Below are positions 28,844 through 37,241 of a stretch of 64,000 nt of DNA, one piece after another. Every line of letters starts with the position of its first letter. Position 1 is the stretch's first letter. A program made the position numbers and the translations under genes. The notes below the pieces were generated by a model. That model saw only the letters and a list, made by a program, of their open reading frames with translations. It did not search any database and was not told where the DNA came from. The stretch comes from Mesorhizobium sp. BR1-1-16. Its GTDB lineage: Bacteria > Pseudomonadota > Alphaproteobacteria > Rhizobiales > Kaistiaceae. The stretch spans positions 310,001 to 374,000 of the forward strand of contig NZ_JAIUIE010000004.1 in NCBI RefSeq assembly GCF_020165495.1, given 5' to 3'.

Positions 28844-29064
28844 TGCCGTCAGTCTACCTCTTCTCGGCGCCGGTCTGGCGCAATTGCCCGACGGATGCCA
28901 TATGCGACATGTCGGCATACCGGCGCCCGATGAGGGAACCGCCGCCGAACCGAGGCCTTCCTAACATAGGCTCCCCCCGATCGAAAGCCCGTGCAGCGGC
29001 GGCTTTCGACGCCGCGATCCGGCGCGGAGGGAATGCGAAGCAGTTTGCCGGCGGAGAACGAGGA

Positions 29065-29388
29065 ATGGTGTCAGATCGAAAAACAGCCTGGCTCGGCCGC
29101 GGATTTGCCCTGACGCTGGCGCTGCTTCAGCTCGGCTCCACCGCCTCGGCAGGAGAACTGTTCAAGCAGCCTTCGATCGGGCTCGATCCGCCGAAGATCA
29201 TCAAGAGCGTGCCGCCTTCGGTCATGCCCTCGCTCGATGCGAACCAGTGCCAGCTCGCAGCCGGCACCTGCCCGCTCGGCCGCCTGCAGCGCTCGGGCAC
29301 GCGCTGCTACTGCGTTTCGAATGGCGTCGCACGCCAGGGCGCAACACGGACAAAGCCGCAGACGGCCCGGCCCTCGATGGCCGAATGA
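29065..29388 (+). CDS. Small secreted hypothetical protein
   Basis: A 107-residue protein not assigned to any family. A basic start (SDRKTAWLGRG) is followed by a hydrophobic core and TASAGELF, a clear Sec signal peptide with probable cleavage after residue 28 or so. The mature part has a lysine/proline-rich stretch and four cysteines (NQCQLAAGTCPLG then RCYCVSNG) that could form two disulfides in the periplasm. GGAGAACGAGGA precedes the ATG. It is divergent from fabA and convergent with the ArsR gene. No function can be proposed. Confidence 0.65.
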   Translation: MVSDRKTAWLGRGFALTLALLQLGSTASAGELFKQPSIGLDPPKIIKSVPPSVMPSLDANQCQLAAGTCPLGRLQRSGTRCYCVSNGVARQGATRTKPQTARPSMAE

Positions 29389-29403
29389 CGCCCTGCTGGT
29401 GGC

Positions 29404-29724
29404 TCAGCTGGGCTCCTTCGCCCTGACGGCCGTCAGGACCGCCGGGAGCAGGCCCGGGAAACGCTGCTCGATATCGCCCGCCCGCACCGAGATCAGCCGA
29501 CGCGCGCCGTCGATCCGCGTGCGCGTCACGCCAGCCTCGCGCAGGCGAGCCAGGTGATAGGTGAGGTTCGTCTTCGACGAGAACGGGTTCATCGATCCGC
29601 AACTGTCCTCGCCGACCTCCGTGAGATGGGCGACGATCTCGCGACGCGTCGGGTCGCTCAGTGCATCGAGCACGGCAGAGAGATCGATCTGGTCGATATC
29701 GGGGTGGAGGAGCTCCTTGGCCAT
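29404..29724 (-). CDS. ArsR family winged-helix transcriptional regulator
   Basis: A 106-residue regulator with the ArsR-type winged helix-turn-helix: LSAVLDALSDPTRREIVAHL followed by SKTNLTYHLARLREAGVTR as recognition helix and GARRLISVRAGDI as wing. I start it at the ATG at 29724; the upstream frame covers the operator region. Only one cysteine is visible (in EDSCGSMNP), so the usual arsenic/metal CVC site is absent and the inducer is probably not a heavy metal. It is divergent from an MFS exporter, with two matching inverted repeats between them, implying that it represses both. Confidence 0.88.
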   Translation of the reverse strand: MAKELLHPDIDQIDLSAVLDALSDPTRREIVAHLTEVGEDSCGSMNPFSSKTNLTYHLARLREAGVTRTRIDGARRLISVRAGDIEQRFPGLLPAVLTAVRAKEPS

Positions 29725-29751
29725 GATGGAAGGATAGGCACTTCCATAGCA

Positions 29752-29773
29752 GAGTTCAATAAGTGTTGAACTC
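29752..29773. promoter_or_regulatory. Operator 1 of the ArsR/MFS pair
   Basis: A perfect inverted repeat GAGTTCAA-N6-TTGAACTC, 28 bases upstream of the ArsR start codon. Its core recurs 48 bases away in front of the MFS gene. The size and symmetry fit binding of an ArsR dimer. Confidence 0.75.
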
Positions 29774-29801
29774 ATTGACCGGCGGCCTGACACCTCCTAT
29801 T

Positions 29802-29819
29802 GTTCAATAAATGTTGAAC
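29802..29819. promoter_or_regulatory. Operator 2 of the ArsR/MFS pair
   Basis: GTTCAA-N6-TTGAAC, nearly the same sequence as operator 1, ending six bases before the ribosome-binding site GGAGG of the MFS gene. Occupancy here would block MFS transcription or translation initiation directly. Confidence 0.75.
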
Positions 29820-29833
29820 TCTTGGAGGCGCCC

Positions 29834-31039
29834 ATGCTGCGTTCGCTCATCTGGTTGTCGCTGGGCACCTTCGCCATCGGCACCGAAGGCTTCATGATCG
29901 CCGGTATCCTGCCGGCCATGGCGTCCGATCTTGATGTCTCTGTGGCGATGGCAGGCCATCTCGTGACCTGCTTCGCCCTCGTCTACGCGATCTCGGCGCC
30001 GCTCACCGCTGTCGCCACGGCGAGCCTGCCTCGAAAGCCGGTGCTGGCCGCCGCCATAGCCGCCTTCGCGCTCGCCAACCTCGTCGCCGCGGTCGCACCC
30101 GGCTATTGGTGGCTGATGGGCTCGCGCGTCTTGCTCGCTCTCGCGGCTGCCGCCTTCACGCCGGCTGCCACCGGCACCGCAGCGATGCTCGCCGCCCCGG
30201 AAAAGCGCGGCCGCGCCATCGCAATCATCTATAGCGGCATGACGATCGCGGTCGTCGTCGGTGTTCCCGCCGGAACCATTCTCGCCGAGCATCTCGGCTG
30301 GCGGGCAACCTTTGTCGGCGTCGCCGGGCTCGCCGCCCTTGCGCTCCTTGGAATCATGACGCAATTGCCCCGGGTTGCGGCACCGCCGGCCGTCTCGCTC
30401 GATACGCGGCTCGCCATGGCGCGCCGTCCGGAGGTGCTCTCGATCCTCGGACTGACCGTGCTTGCGATCGCGGGTGCCTTCACGGTGAGTACCTATGCCG
30501 GGGCTCTGCTGAAGGCTGTGTTTGGCGTCTCGCCATCGATGATCGCCTTCGCATTGTTCGTCGTCGGCATCGGGAGCGCCGCAGGCAATTTCTTCGGCGG
30601 CTACGCAGCCGATCGCTGGAATCAGCGCCGCTTCATCACGGCGGTCCTGGCGACGCTGGCCATCGATTTCATCGCGATCTCGCTGGCCGCGACCTTTGCC
30701 CCCAATGCCGCGGGGCTCGTCGTCGTCGTGATCGCGCTCGGCCTCTGGGGTTTGTTCGGCTGGGCGTTGCCCGCTGTGCAGCAGGTGCGCCTCGTCGCGG
30801 TCGATCCGCCGCTCGCCGCGGTCTCGCTGTCGCTGAACTCGTCGGCGATCTATCTCGGAACGGCGGCCGGAGCGACGGCCGGCGCCGCCGCGATCGATCT
30901 CTTCTCGGTGACGGCGATCGGCTGGACAGCCGCCCTCTTCGAGGTGGCGGCGCTCGTCCTCTTCGCGCTCACATCGCGGGCCGACCGGCGCGCCTGGCTC
31001 CGGCGTGACGGGGTACCGGCCTGCCCTGACGCGGCGTGA
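29834..31039 (+). CDS. MFS transporter (DHA1-type, arabinose-efflux/AraJ-like)
   Basis: A 401-residue, twelve-helix major facilitator. It begins SLIWLSLGTFAIGTEGFMIA, the usual N-terminus of the AraJ/YdhP-type drug:proton antiporters, and has a loop GYAADRWNQRR near the middle. GGAGG lies five bases before the ATG at 29834, which I prefer to the TTG at 29822. It is divergent from an ArsR-type repressor and has an operator-like palindrome touching its ribosome-binding site. Export of a small toxic molecule sensed by the repressor is likely; the compound is unknown. Confidence 0.9.
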   Translation: MLRSLIWLSLGTFAIGTEGFMIAGILPAMASDLDVSVAMAGHLVTCFALVYAISAPLTAVATASLPRKPVLAAAIAAFALANLVAAVAPGYWWLMGSRVLLALAAAAFTPAATGTAAMLAAPEKRGRAIAIIYSGMTIAVVVGVPAGTILAEHLGWRATFVGVAGLAALALLGIMTQLPRVAAPPAVSLDTRLAMARRPEVLSILGLTVLAIAGAFTVSTYAGALLKAVFGVSPSMIAFALFVVGIGSAAGNFFGGYAADRWNQRRFITAVLATLAIDFIAISLAATFAPNAAGLVVVVIALGLWGLFGWALPAVQQVRLVAVDPPLAAVSLSLNSSAIYLGTAAGATAGAAAIDLFSVTAIGWTAALFEVAALVLFALTSRADRRAWLRRDGVPACPDAA

Positions 31040-31070
31040 CGTGACGCGGCGCGACCCGGCTCCGGCCTGA

Positions 31071-32168
31071 TCAGGCGGCCTGCTCCGGATAGAGCCCGAG
31101 CAGGCCCTCTCGGCTCGCCTTGGCGACGCCGCGCTCGGTGACGAGGCCGGTCAGCAGCCGGGCCGGCGTCACGTCGAACGCCGGATTGGCCGCCTTGGTG
31201 CCCTTCGGCGCCAGGCGCACCTTCACGATCGTGCCATCGCCGGCGATGCCCGAGATATGCGTGACCTCGTCGCTCGCGCGCTCCTCGATCTCGATTTCCT
31301 TGACGCCGTCATCGACGCGCCAATCGATCGTCGAGCCGGGCATCACAACATAGAACGGCACGTGATTGTCATGCGCGGCCAGTGCCTTCAGATAGGTGCC
31401 GATCTTGTTGCAGGCATCGCCCGAGGCGGTGACGCGGTCGGCGCCGACGAGGCAGATGTCGATCGCGCCATGCTGCATCAGATGGCCGCCGGCATTGTCC
31501 ACGATCAGCGTATGCGGCACGCCATGCGAGCCGAGTTCCCATGTGGTGAGGCTGGCACCCTGGTTGCGCGGCCGCGTCTCGTCGACGAAGACATGCACCG
31601 GAATGCCGCTGTCATGGGCGCTGTAGACGACGCCGAGCGCGGTGCCCCAGTCGACGCAGGCGATCCAGCCGGTGTTGCAATGGGTGAGAATGTTCACTGG
31701 GCCCGAGCGGCCCTTCGCTTCCCAGATCTCGCGAATGAGCGCCGCGCCATTGGCCGCCATCGTGCCATTCGTGCGGATGTCCTCGGCATGCAGGCGGTCG
31801 GCGGTCGCGAAGGCAGTGGCCGCGCGCTCGCCCTCCGGCAGGCCGGCGACGGCCGCGCGGACGATGTCGAGCGCCCAGCGGAGGTTGACCGCCGTCGGAC
31901 GCGCCGCGTAGAGCGCCTCATAGGCGCCGGCGACATTGGCGTCGGAGGCATCGGCGGCCAGCGCCATCGCATAACCGTAGGCGCCGGTGACGCCGATCAG
32001 CGGGGCGCCGCGCACCACCATCCGCCTGATCGCGTCGATCGCCTCGGTGACGCTTTCGATCCGAAGCGTTTCGAAGCGATGCGGCAGCAGCGTCTGGTCG
32101 ACCACCGTCACGGCGGGCTCATTGCCGTCACGCCAGATCGAACGATAAGCGACGCCGTCAACTTTCAT
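31071..32168 (-). CDS. mtnA: S-methyl-5-thioribose-1-phosphate isomerase
   Basis: A 365-residue isomerase of methionine salvage, converting methylthioribose 1-phosphate to methylthioribulose 1-phosphate. The catalytic cysteine is in NILTHCNTGWIACVDWGTAL and the aspartate in VGADRVTASGDACNKIGTY. I use the ATG at 32168, preceded by GGAGAG, and not the one six codons upstream. It is divergent from mtnC, which works later in the same pathway. Other salvage genes (mtnK, mtnB, mtnD) are not in the window. Confidence 0.95.
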   Translation of the reverse strand: MKVDGVAYRSIWRDGNEPAVTVVDQTLLPHRFETLRIESVTEAIDAIRRMVVRGAPLIGVTGAYGYAMALAADASDANVAGAYEALYAARPTAVNLRWALDIVRAAVAGLPEGERAATAFATADRLHAEDIRTNGTMAANGAALIREIWEAKGRSGPVNILTHCNTGWIACVDWGTALGVVYSAHDSGIPVHVFVDETRPRNQGASLTTWELGSHGVPHTLIVDNAGGHLMQHGAIDICLVGADRVTASGDACNKIGTYLKALAAHDNHVPFYVVMPGSTIDWRVDDGVKEIEIEERASDEVTHISGIAGDGTIVKVRLAPKGTKAANPAFDVTPARLLTGLVTERGVAKASREGLLGLYPEQAA

Positions 32169-32320
32169 CACGAACTCTCCAGACATGCCGGCGCCGCCGG
32201 CGGAAAAGGGGGATGACCCCGCAGACGTAATCGAGTAGAGGCGAAGCCTCGGCTCTTCAACCCCGATCGGAGCCGCCGACAGCGCGATCCCGGCTGAGGC
32301 GGCCGCCTGGAGATGACGAC

Positions 32321-33034
32321 ATGACGAACCATCCGATCCGCGCTGTCGTCACCGACATCGAAGGCACCACCTCGTCGATCGCCTTCGTCAAGGACGTGCT
32401 GTTCCCTTATGCGCGGCAGCGGCTCGCCGGTTATGTCGCCGAGCATTCCGACGAAGCGGCCGTCCAGTCGGCACTGGCCGAAGCGCGGACGCTGGCCGGA
32501 CAGCCGACGCTGTCGCAGGACGAGACCATCGCGCTGCTGCAGGGATGGATCGATGCCGATCGCAAGGCGACCCCGCTCAAGACGCTGCAAGGCCTCATCT
32601 GGGAAGACGGATACCGTTCGGGAACCCTCAAGGGCGATCTTTATCCCGATGCGGCCGAATTTCTGGCCCGCTGGCGCAATGAGGGCCTGTCGCTCTACGT
32701 CTATTCATCGGGCTCCGTGCTGGCGCAGAAGCTTATCTTCGGCCACACCGAATTCGGCGATCTGACCATCCTGTTCTCCGGCTTCTTCGACACGACGGTC
32801 GGCGCCAAGACCGATCACGCCTCCTATGCGGCGATCGCAGAGGTTGCCGAACTGCCGCCTTTCCGCATCCTCTTCCTCTCCGACAACACAGCGGAACTTG
32901 ACGCTGCCCGCGAGGCCGGGATGATGACGATCGCGCTCGATCGCGGCGAGGCGGTGCTGCCGGAAGGTCACGGCCATCCCGTCGCCAGGGACTTCAGCGA
33001 GATCGATGCGCTCGCCGGCACGCTGAAGGCCTGA
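32321..33034 (+). CDS. mtnC: Enolase-phosphatase E1
   Basis: A 237-residue HAD-superfamily bifunctional enzyme of methionine salvage. It enolises and then dephosphorylates 2,3-diketo-5-methylthiopentyl-1-phosphate. The HAD nucleophile is in VVTDIEGTTSSIAFVKDVLF, a signature of this enzyme, with VYSSGSVLAQKLIFGHTEFG and LFLSDNTAELDAAREAGM further on. TGGAGATG lies upstream of the ATG. It is divergent from mtnA and is followed three bases later by a DMT exporter. Confidence 0.95.
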   Translation: MTNHPIRAVVTDIEGTTSSIAFVKDVLFPYARQRLAGYVAEHSDEAAVQSALAEARTLAGQPTLSQDETIALLQGWIDADRKATPLKTLQGLIWEDGYRSGTLKGDLYPDAAEFLARWRNEGLSLYVYSSGSVLAQKLIFGHTEFGDLTILFSGFFDTTVGAKTDHASYAAIAEVAELPPFRILFLSDNTAELDAAREAGMMTIALDRGEAVLPEGHGHPVARDFSEIDALAGTLKA

Positions 33035-33037
33035 CGC

Positions 33038-33949
33038 GTGGACAAGGCGCGGCGCATGGCCACGGCGACCGGAGCGCTCGCCATCCTGTTCTGGTCGTGC
33101 CTCGCGCTCCTGACCAGCCTGTCACGCGAGATCCCGACCTTCGAGGCGCTGGCCATCACCTTCGCGATCGGCGCGGTGACGCTTTTCCTGTGCTTCCTGC
33201 CGCGCCGCGGCGTGATGGGCATAGCGCGCGCCTTCGCCAGATGGCCGCTGCGGGCCTGGGCGCTCGCGATCAGCGGGATCTTCGTCTACCACGCGCTCTA
33301 TTTCATCGCGATCCGCCTCGCACCGGCCGGGCCGGTCACGATCATCAACTATCTCTGGCCGTTGGCGATCGTCATCCTTGCCGGCGTCTTGCCTGGCGGC
33401 GACAGCCGCCTCGGCTGGCCGCAACTGGTCGGCGGCGCCATCGGCTTCGGCGCGACCGTGCTGCTGGTCGGCTTCGGCGGCATCGCGCTCGGCAGCGACG
33501 CGCTGGTAGGCTATGGCTGCGCCCTCGCCTGCGCGCTGGTCTGGGGTCTCTATTCGGTGCTGAACAACCGGATCGGCGCCACCGGCAGCGAGCCGATCAT
33601 CGGGGTCTGCGTGGCCGTCGCCCTGCTTGGCGCGATCGGCCATTTCGCTGCGGGCGAGACCTTCGTCATGCCGGATGGCGGCGCGGCGCTGTCGCTCCTC
33701 CTTCTCGGCGTCGGTCCGGTCGGCGCCGCATTCGCGGCCTGGGATCATGCGACGAAGAGAGGCGACATCGCGGTCCTCGGCGCACTCTCCTATGCGACGC
33801 CGCCGCTCTCGATGATCCTGCTCGTCGCGGCCGGCACGGCCGAGCCGAGCTGGCGCCTTGCACTGGCCACCCTGCTGGTCGTCGCCGGCGCCGCCCTTGC
33901 CGCGATGCCTGGCGGTGCCCGAAAGCTGCGCATGCGTCCGGCGGCTTAG
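33038..33949 (+). CDS. DMT superfamily (EamA) transporter, YddG-like
   Basis: A 303-residue inner-membrane protein with about ten helices and two EamA repeats (PF00892). The first helix is GALAILFWSCLALLTSLSRE. The pattern ALYFIAIRLAPAGPVTIINY then LWPL resembles YddG-type aromatic amino-acid exporters, but the substrate is not certain. The start is a GTG at 33038, three bases after the mtnC stop; an ATG at 33056 is an alternative. Its stop codon overlaps the convergent dienelactone hydrolase stop by three bases. Confidence 0.87.
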   Translation: MDKARRMATATGALAILFWSCLALLTSLSREIPTFEALAITFAIGAVTLFLCFLPRRGVMGIARAFARWPLRAWALAISGIFVYHALYFIAIRLAPAGPVTIINYLWPLAIVILAGVLPGGDSRLGWPQLVGGAIGFGATVLLVGFGGIALGSDALVGYGCALACALVWGLYSVLNNRIGATGSEPIIGVCVAVALLGAIGHFAAGETFVMPDGGAALSLLLLGVGPVGAAFAAWDHATKRGDIAVLGALSYATPPLSMILLVAAGTAEPSWRLALATLLVVAGAALAAMPGGARKLRMRPAA

Positions 33950-34671
33950 CCGAGCGTTTCCTCGAGCACCATCAGCAGCCGCTTCCAGTGGCGCGCGTCG
34001 CCGGCCGCGTCATGGACGCCGTGGTCGGGAACGGCCCAGCCATGGCTCATGACGACATAATTCTCGATCATATGGTCGACCTCGGCCGTCCGCAGCGCCT
34101 CGGCGAGCCGGGCCGACTGTTCCGGCGGGAAGCTGTTGTCGATCCCGGCCACGCCGACATAGACGCGTCCGCGGACACTCCCCATGCGCCGATGCGGCGA
34201 ATCGTCAGCCTCGCTCGCGAGATTGCCGCCGTGAAAAGACAGCGCCGCCGCGACGCGGTCCGGATAGGCGGCCGCCGCAACCAGCGCCCGTCCGCCGCCC
34301 ATGCAATAGCCGAGGGTCGCGATCGGGCCGGTCGCGCCGGCTGCCGTGAGCGCCGCGATATAGGCGCCGCTGTCGGCTTCGGTCATCGTCTGGGTGGTGC
34401 CGCGGATCATGGTCATCAGTTGCTGACGCGATGTCTCGTGGCTGAAGGCGTCGGCTGCAAACGGACCATAGGCACCGAAGCGATAGAAGAGATCGGGGAC
34501 GAGCACGTTGTATCCGGCATCGGCCAGCCGCTCGGCCATGCCGGCGAGCGCCGGCCGCGGGCCGAAGGCGTCCATATAGAGGATGACGCCGGCGGTCGAC
34601 GGCGTCGTGGCTGAATGAAGGCTTGCCGGGCATACGCCATCGGCCGTCTCGATCTCAATCTGCTGCGGCAT
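33946..34671 (-). CDS. Dienelactone hydrolase family protein
   Basis: A 241-residue alpha/beta hydrolase (PF01738). The nucleophile is a cysteine in LGYCMGGGRAL, as in true dienelactone hydrolases, with the aspartate in GVAGIDNSFPPEQ and a histidine near HMIENYVVMSHGWAVPDHGV. There is no signal peptide, so it is cytoplasmic. The gene is not in an aromatic-degradation cluster, so the physiological lactone or ester is unknown. Confidence 0.88.
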   Translation of the reverse strand: MPQQIEIETADGVCPASLHSATTPSTAGVILYMDAFGPRPALAGMAERLADAGYNVLVPDLFYRFGAYGPFAADAFSHETSRQQLMTMIRGTTQTMTEADSGAYIAALTAAGATGPIATLGYCMGGGRALVAAAAYPDRVAAALSFHGGNLASEADDSPHRRMGSVRGRVYVGVAGIDNSFPPEQSARLAEALRTAEVDHMIENYVVMSHGWAVPDHGVHDAAGDARHWKRLLMVLEETLG

Positions 34672-34746
34672 CGGTTGTGGTCTTTCCTGGGAGGGGAGCG
34701 GCGGGGAGGCGCCGCCCGCTCAAAACTATGGCAGACTTATCAACTG

Positions 34747-35676
34747 TCAATCGCCAGCGCGGCCGAGCTGGCGCACGAGGACGGCGGCGAGAATGATCGC
34801 GCCGGTCATCAGGTCCTGCAGGAAGCTCGGCACGCCGAGAATGGTGAGGCCATTCGAGACCACGGCGATGATGGCGGCGCCGACCAGCGTGCCCGGCACG
34901 CTCGGCTCGCCCTCGCGAAAAGCCGTCATGCCGAGGAAGACGGCCGCATAGGCCGAAAGCAGATAGCCGCCGCCGCCAGTCGGATGGGCGCTGCCAAGCC
35001 GTGCGGCCAGCAGGAGACCGGCGAGCGCGGCAAGGCCTGCCGAAAGCGCGAAGGCGATGATCATGTCGCGCCGGACCGGCAGACCGACCAGCCGCGCCGC
35101 CTCGCGGTTTCCGCCGATCGCATAGAGCCGCCGCCCGAACTCGGTCGCATCGAGCAGCAGCCAGGCGATCACGGCCGTGCCGATCAGCCAGAGCGTCGGC
35201 ACGGGCAAACCGAGAACGGTGCCACGACCAAGATCGCGAAAGGCCGGCGGAATGCCGGAAAAGAGCGTTGCGCCGTCCGAGATCCAGAAGGTCAGCCCGC
35301 CGATGACCGTGCCGAAGGCCAGCGTCGCGATGAAGCTCGGCACAGCGAAGCGCGCGACGAGAAAGCCCGAAACAGTGCCCATCGCCAGGGCCGCGATGAC
35401 GACCAGCGCGAACACCGCCGCTATGCCATGACCGGCGCCGAACAGCGACACGGCGGCGATGCCGGCGAAGGATACGACGGCCGAGACCGAAAGATCGAAC
35501 TCGCCGACCACCATCACCAGCGTCGCGCCGATCGCCACGATCGCGAGCAGCGACATCTGCTGGGTGATGTTGACGAGATTGGCCACCGTCCCGAAGGCAC
35601 CCGGCGATGCGACGGCAAAGACAGCGACGATCAGGGCCAGCGCGAGAAGCGTGCCATAGCGGCGGAGGAGGGTCAT
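34747..35676 (-). CDS. Sugar ABC transporter permease (RbsC/BPD_transp_2 family)
   Basis: A 309-residue inner-membrane permease with about nine or ten helices (PF02653). TLVMVVGEFDLSVSAVVSFA is the conserved early block, and GLTFWISDGATLFSGIPPAF and GNREAARLVGLPVRRD are typical of RbsC-type proteins. Its ATG overlaps the stop of the ATPase gene (ATGA). As the only permease of the set, it should form a homodimer. It is the last gene of the kinase-binding protein-ATPase-permease operon. Confidence 0.93.
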   Translation of the reverse strand: MTLLRRYGTLLALALIVAVFAVASPGAFGTVANLVNITQQMSLLAIVAIGATLVMVVGEFDLSVSAVVSFAGIAAVSLFGAGHGIAAVFALVVIAALAMGTVSGFLVARFAVPSFIATLAFGTVIGGLTFWISDGATLFSGIPPAFRDLGRGTVLGLPVPTLWLIGTAVIAWLLLDATEFGRRLYAIGGNREAARLVGLPVRRDMIIAFALSAGLAALAGLLLAARLGSAHPTGGGGYLLSAYAAVFLGMTAFREGEPSVPGTLVGAAIIAVVSNGLTILGVPSFLQDLMTGAIILAAVLVRQLGRAGD

Positions 35677-37241
35677 GCGACGGCGGCGGCCCGGTTCGGC
35701 TGAGGGGGATGGCTGCGCGGTGCGTGTCCAAAGGCGGCGGCTACGACCGCCTCGCGCGTCAGCACGGCGCCGGCAAGATCGGCGACGATGCGGCCGCCAT
35801 TCATGACGAGCACGCGATCGGCGAGCGCCATCAGTTCCTCTATGTCGCTGGTCGCCGCGATCACGGCGGCGCCTGAAGCGGCGATGCGTCGGATCTCGCC
35901 GTGAATCTCCGCCTTGGCGCCGACATCGACACCGCGCGTCGGCTCATCGATCAGCGCGAGGCGGATCGGGCGGCCGAGCCAGCGGCCGAAGAGCAGCTTC
36001 TGCTGGTTGCCGCCGGAAAGGGTTAGTGGTGAGCTATCGAGACTGGCCGCCACGAGGCGGAGCCGCGTCCCGACATCGCGCGCGAAGGCGTGGATCTGGC
36101 CGCGCGCCGGCAGCGGCAGGCGCGGAATGCGCCGAAAATCGGAAAGATGGGCAAGCGCGAGATTGTCGGCGATCGAAAGCGCGCCGGCGAAGCCTTCGCG
36201 GCGGCGATCCTCCGGCACATAGACGGCGCCCTGCGCGATGCGGCCGGCCGGGCCGCCTGCAAGCGGGCGGCCGGCGAGACGGATGGTCCCGACGACTGGC
36301 AAGGCGCCCCACAGCGCCTTCAATAGCGCCGAACGGCCGGCACCGACAAGGCCATAGAGGCCGACGATCTCGCCGGCGCCGATCTCGATTACCGCGTGGC
36401 TGCCGGCGGGGCCGAAGGCGATATTGGCGGAAAGTGCTATGTCGCCGGAAGGCGCGAGGCGCGCCGCTTTCGGCAAAGTTTCAGCTGAGGCCGGTCCGCC
36501 CGACATCAGCCGCACGAGCCCGGCGCGGTCGATATCCTTGACGCGGCCGGCACCGACCGTGCGGCCACCACGCAGCACGGTGTAGCCGTCGGCCAGCGCC
36601 ATGACCTCGTCGAGCCGATGCGAGATGAACAGCACCGCCGTGCCCGAGACGGAAAGCTGCCGGACGACCGCGTGCAGCCGCTCGGCCTCGGCCTCGGCCT
36701 CGCTGAGGCTTGAGGTCGGCTCGTCCATGACGACGAGGCGGGCGTCCGTCATCAGCGCACGCACGATCTCGGCCATCTGGCGCTGCCCCGGCGTCAGCCG
36801 CGCGGCCGGCCGGTCCAGCGGCAGGTCGGGCGCGATGCGAGCCGCCACCGCCGCCACACGCGCGCGCATCGCGGCGCGGTCGATGAACGGCCCCCTATGG
36901 GGATGGCGGCGGCCGATCCAGGCATTGCCGACCGTGTCGAACTGCGGGACCAGATTGAGCTCCTGATGGATGAAGCGGAAGCCGAGCGCCTCCGCCGCGA
37001 GCGGCCCCGCAATCGAAGCCGCCGCGCCATCGACGAGAATCGCGCCGCCGCCGGGCTGGTGGAGGCCGGACAGCAGCTTGATCAGCGTCGACTTGCCGGC
37101 GCCGTTCTCGCCGACCAGCGCATGCACCTCGCCCGGCGCGATCTCGAGATCGGCGCCGTCGAGCGCGCGGGTGGCGCCGAAATGCCGGGAAACGCCGGCG
37201 AGAACCAGGAAGGGCTGGCGCCCTTCGCCCGCGTTCGTCAC
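35673..37241 (-). CDS. Sugar ABC transporter ATP-binding protein (RbsA-like, two ATPase domains)
   Basis: A 522-residue protein with two ATP-binding cassettes in tandem. Domain 1 has Walker A GENGAGKST, signature LTPGQRQMAEIVRAL and Walker B VVMDEPTSSL. Domain 2 has a degenerate Walker A (GLVGAGRSALLKA), signature LSGGNQQKLLFGRWL and Walker B LALIDEPTRGVD. The degenerate second site is normal for RbsA/MglA proteins. The GTG start at 37241 overlaps the stop of the binding-protein gene. Confidence 0.94.
   Translation of the reverse strand: MTNAGEGRQPFLVLAGVSRHFGATRALDGADLEIAPGEVHALVGENGAGKSTLIKLLSGLHQPGGGAILVDGAAASIAGPLAAEALGFRFIHQELNLVPQFDTVGNAWIGRRHPHRGPFIDRAAMRARVAAVAARIAPDLPLDRPAARLTPGQRQMAEIVRALMTDARLVVMDEPTSSLSEAEAEAERLHAVVRQLSVSGTAVLFISHRLDEVMALADGYTVLRGGRTVGAGRVKDIDRAGLVRLMSGGPASAETLPKAARLAPSGDIALSANIAFGPAGSHAVIEIGAGEIVGLYGLVGAGRSALLKALWGALPVVGTIRLAGRPLAGGPAGRIAQGAVYVPEDRRREGFAGALSIADNLALAHLSDFRRIPRLPLPARGQIHAFARDVGTRLRLVAASLDSSPLTLSGGNQQKLLFGRWLGRPIRLALIDEPTRGVDVGAKAEIHGEIRRIAASGAAVIAATSDIEELMALADRVLVMNGGRIVADLAGAVLTREAVVAAAFGHAPRSHPPQPNRAAAVA

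Noticed and set aside
31065-31076. The 12-base palindrome GCCTGATCAGGC at the mtnA stop
   Set aside because: It has no loop or T-tract and overlaps coding sequence; it is probably chance.
32187-32320. A SAM-type riboswitch between mtnA and mtnC
   Set aside because: The gap is short and holds some small stems, but I could not match it to a SAM-I or SAM-II consensus.
34690-34720. GC-rich inverted repeat between the sugar permease and the dienelactone hydrolase gene
   Set aside because: The arms pair imperfectly and are not followed by a T-run on the transcribed strand, so I did not call a terminator.
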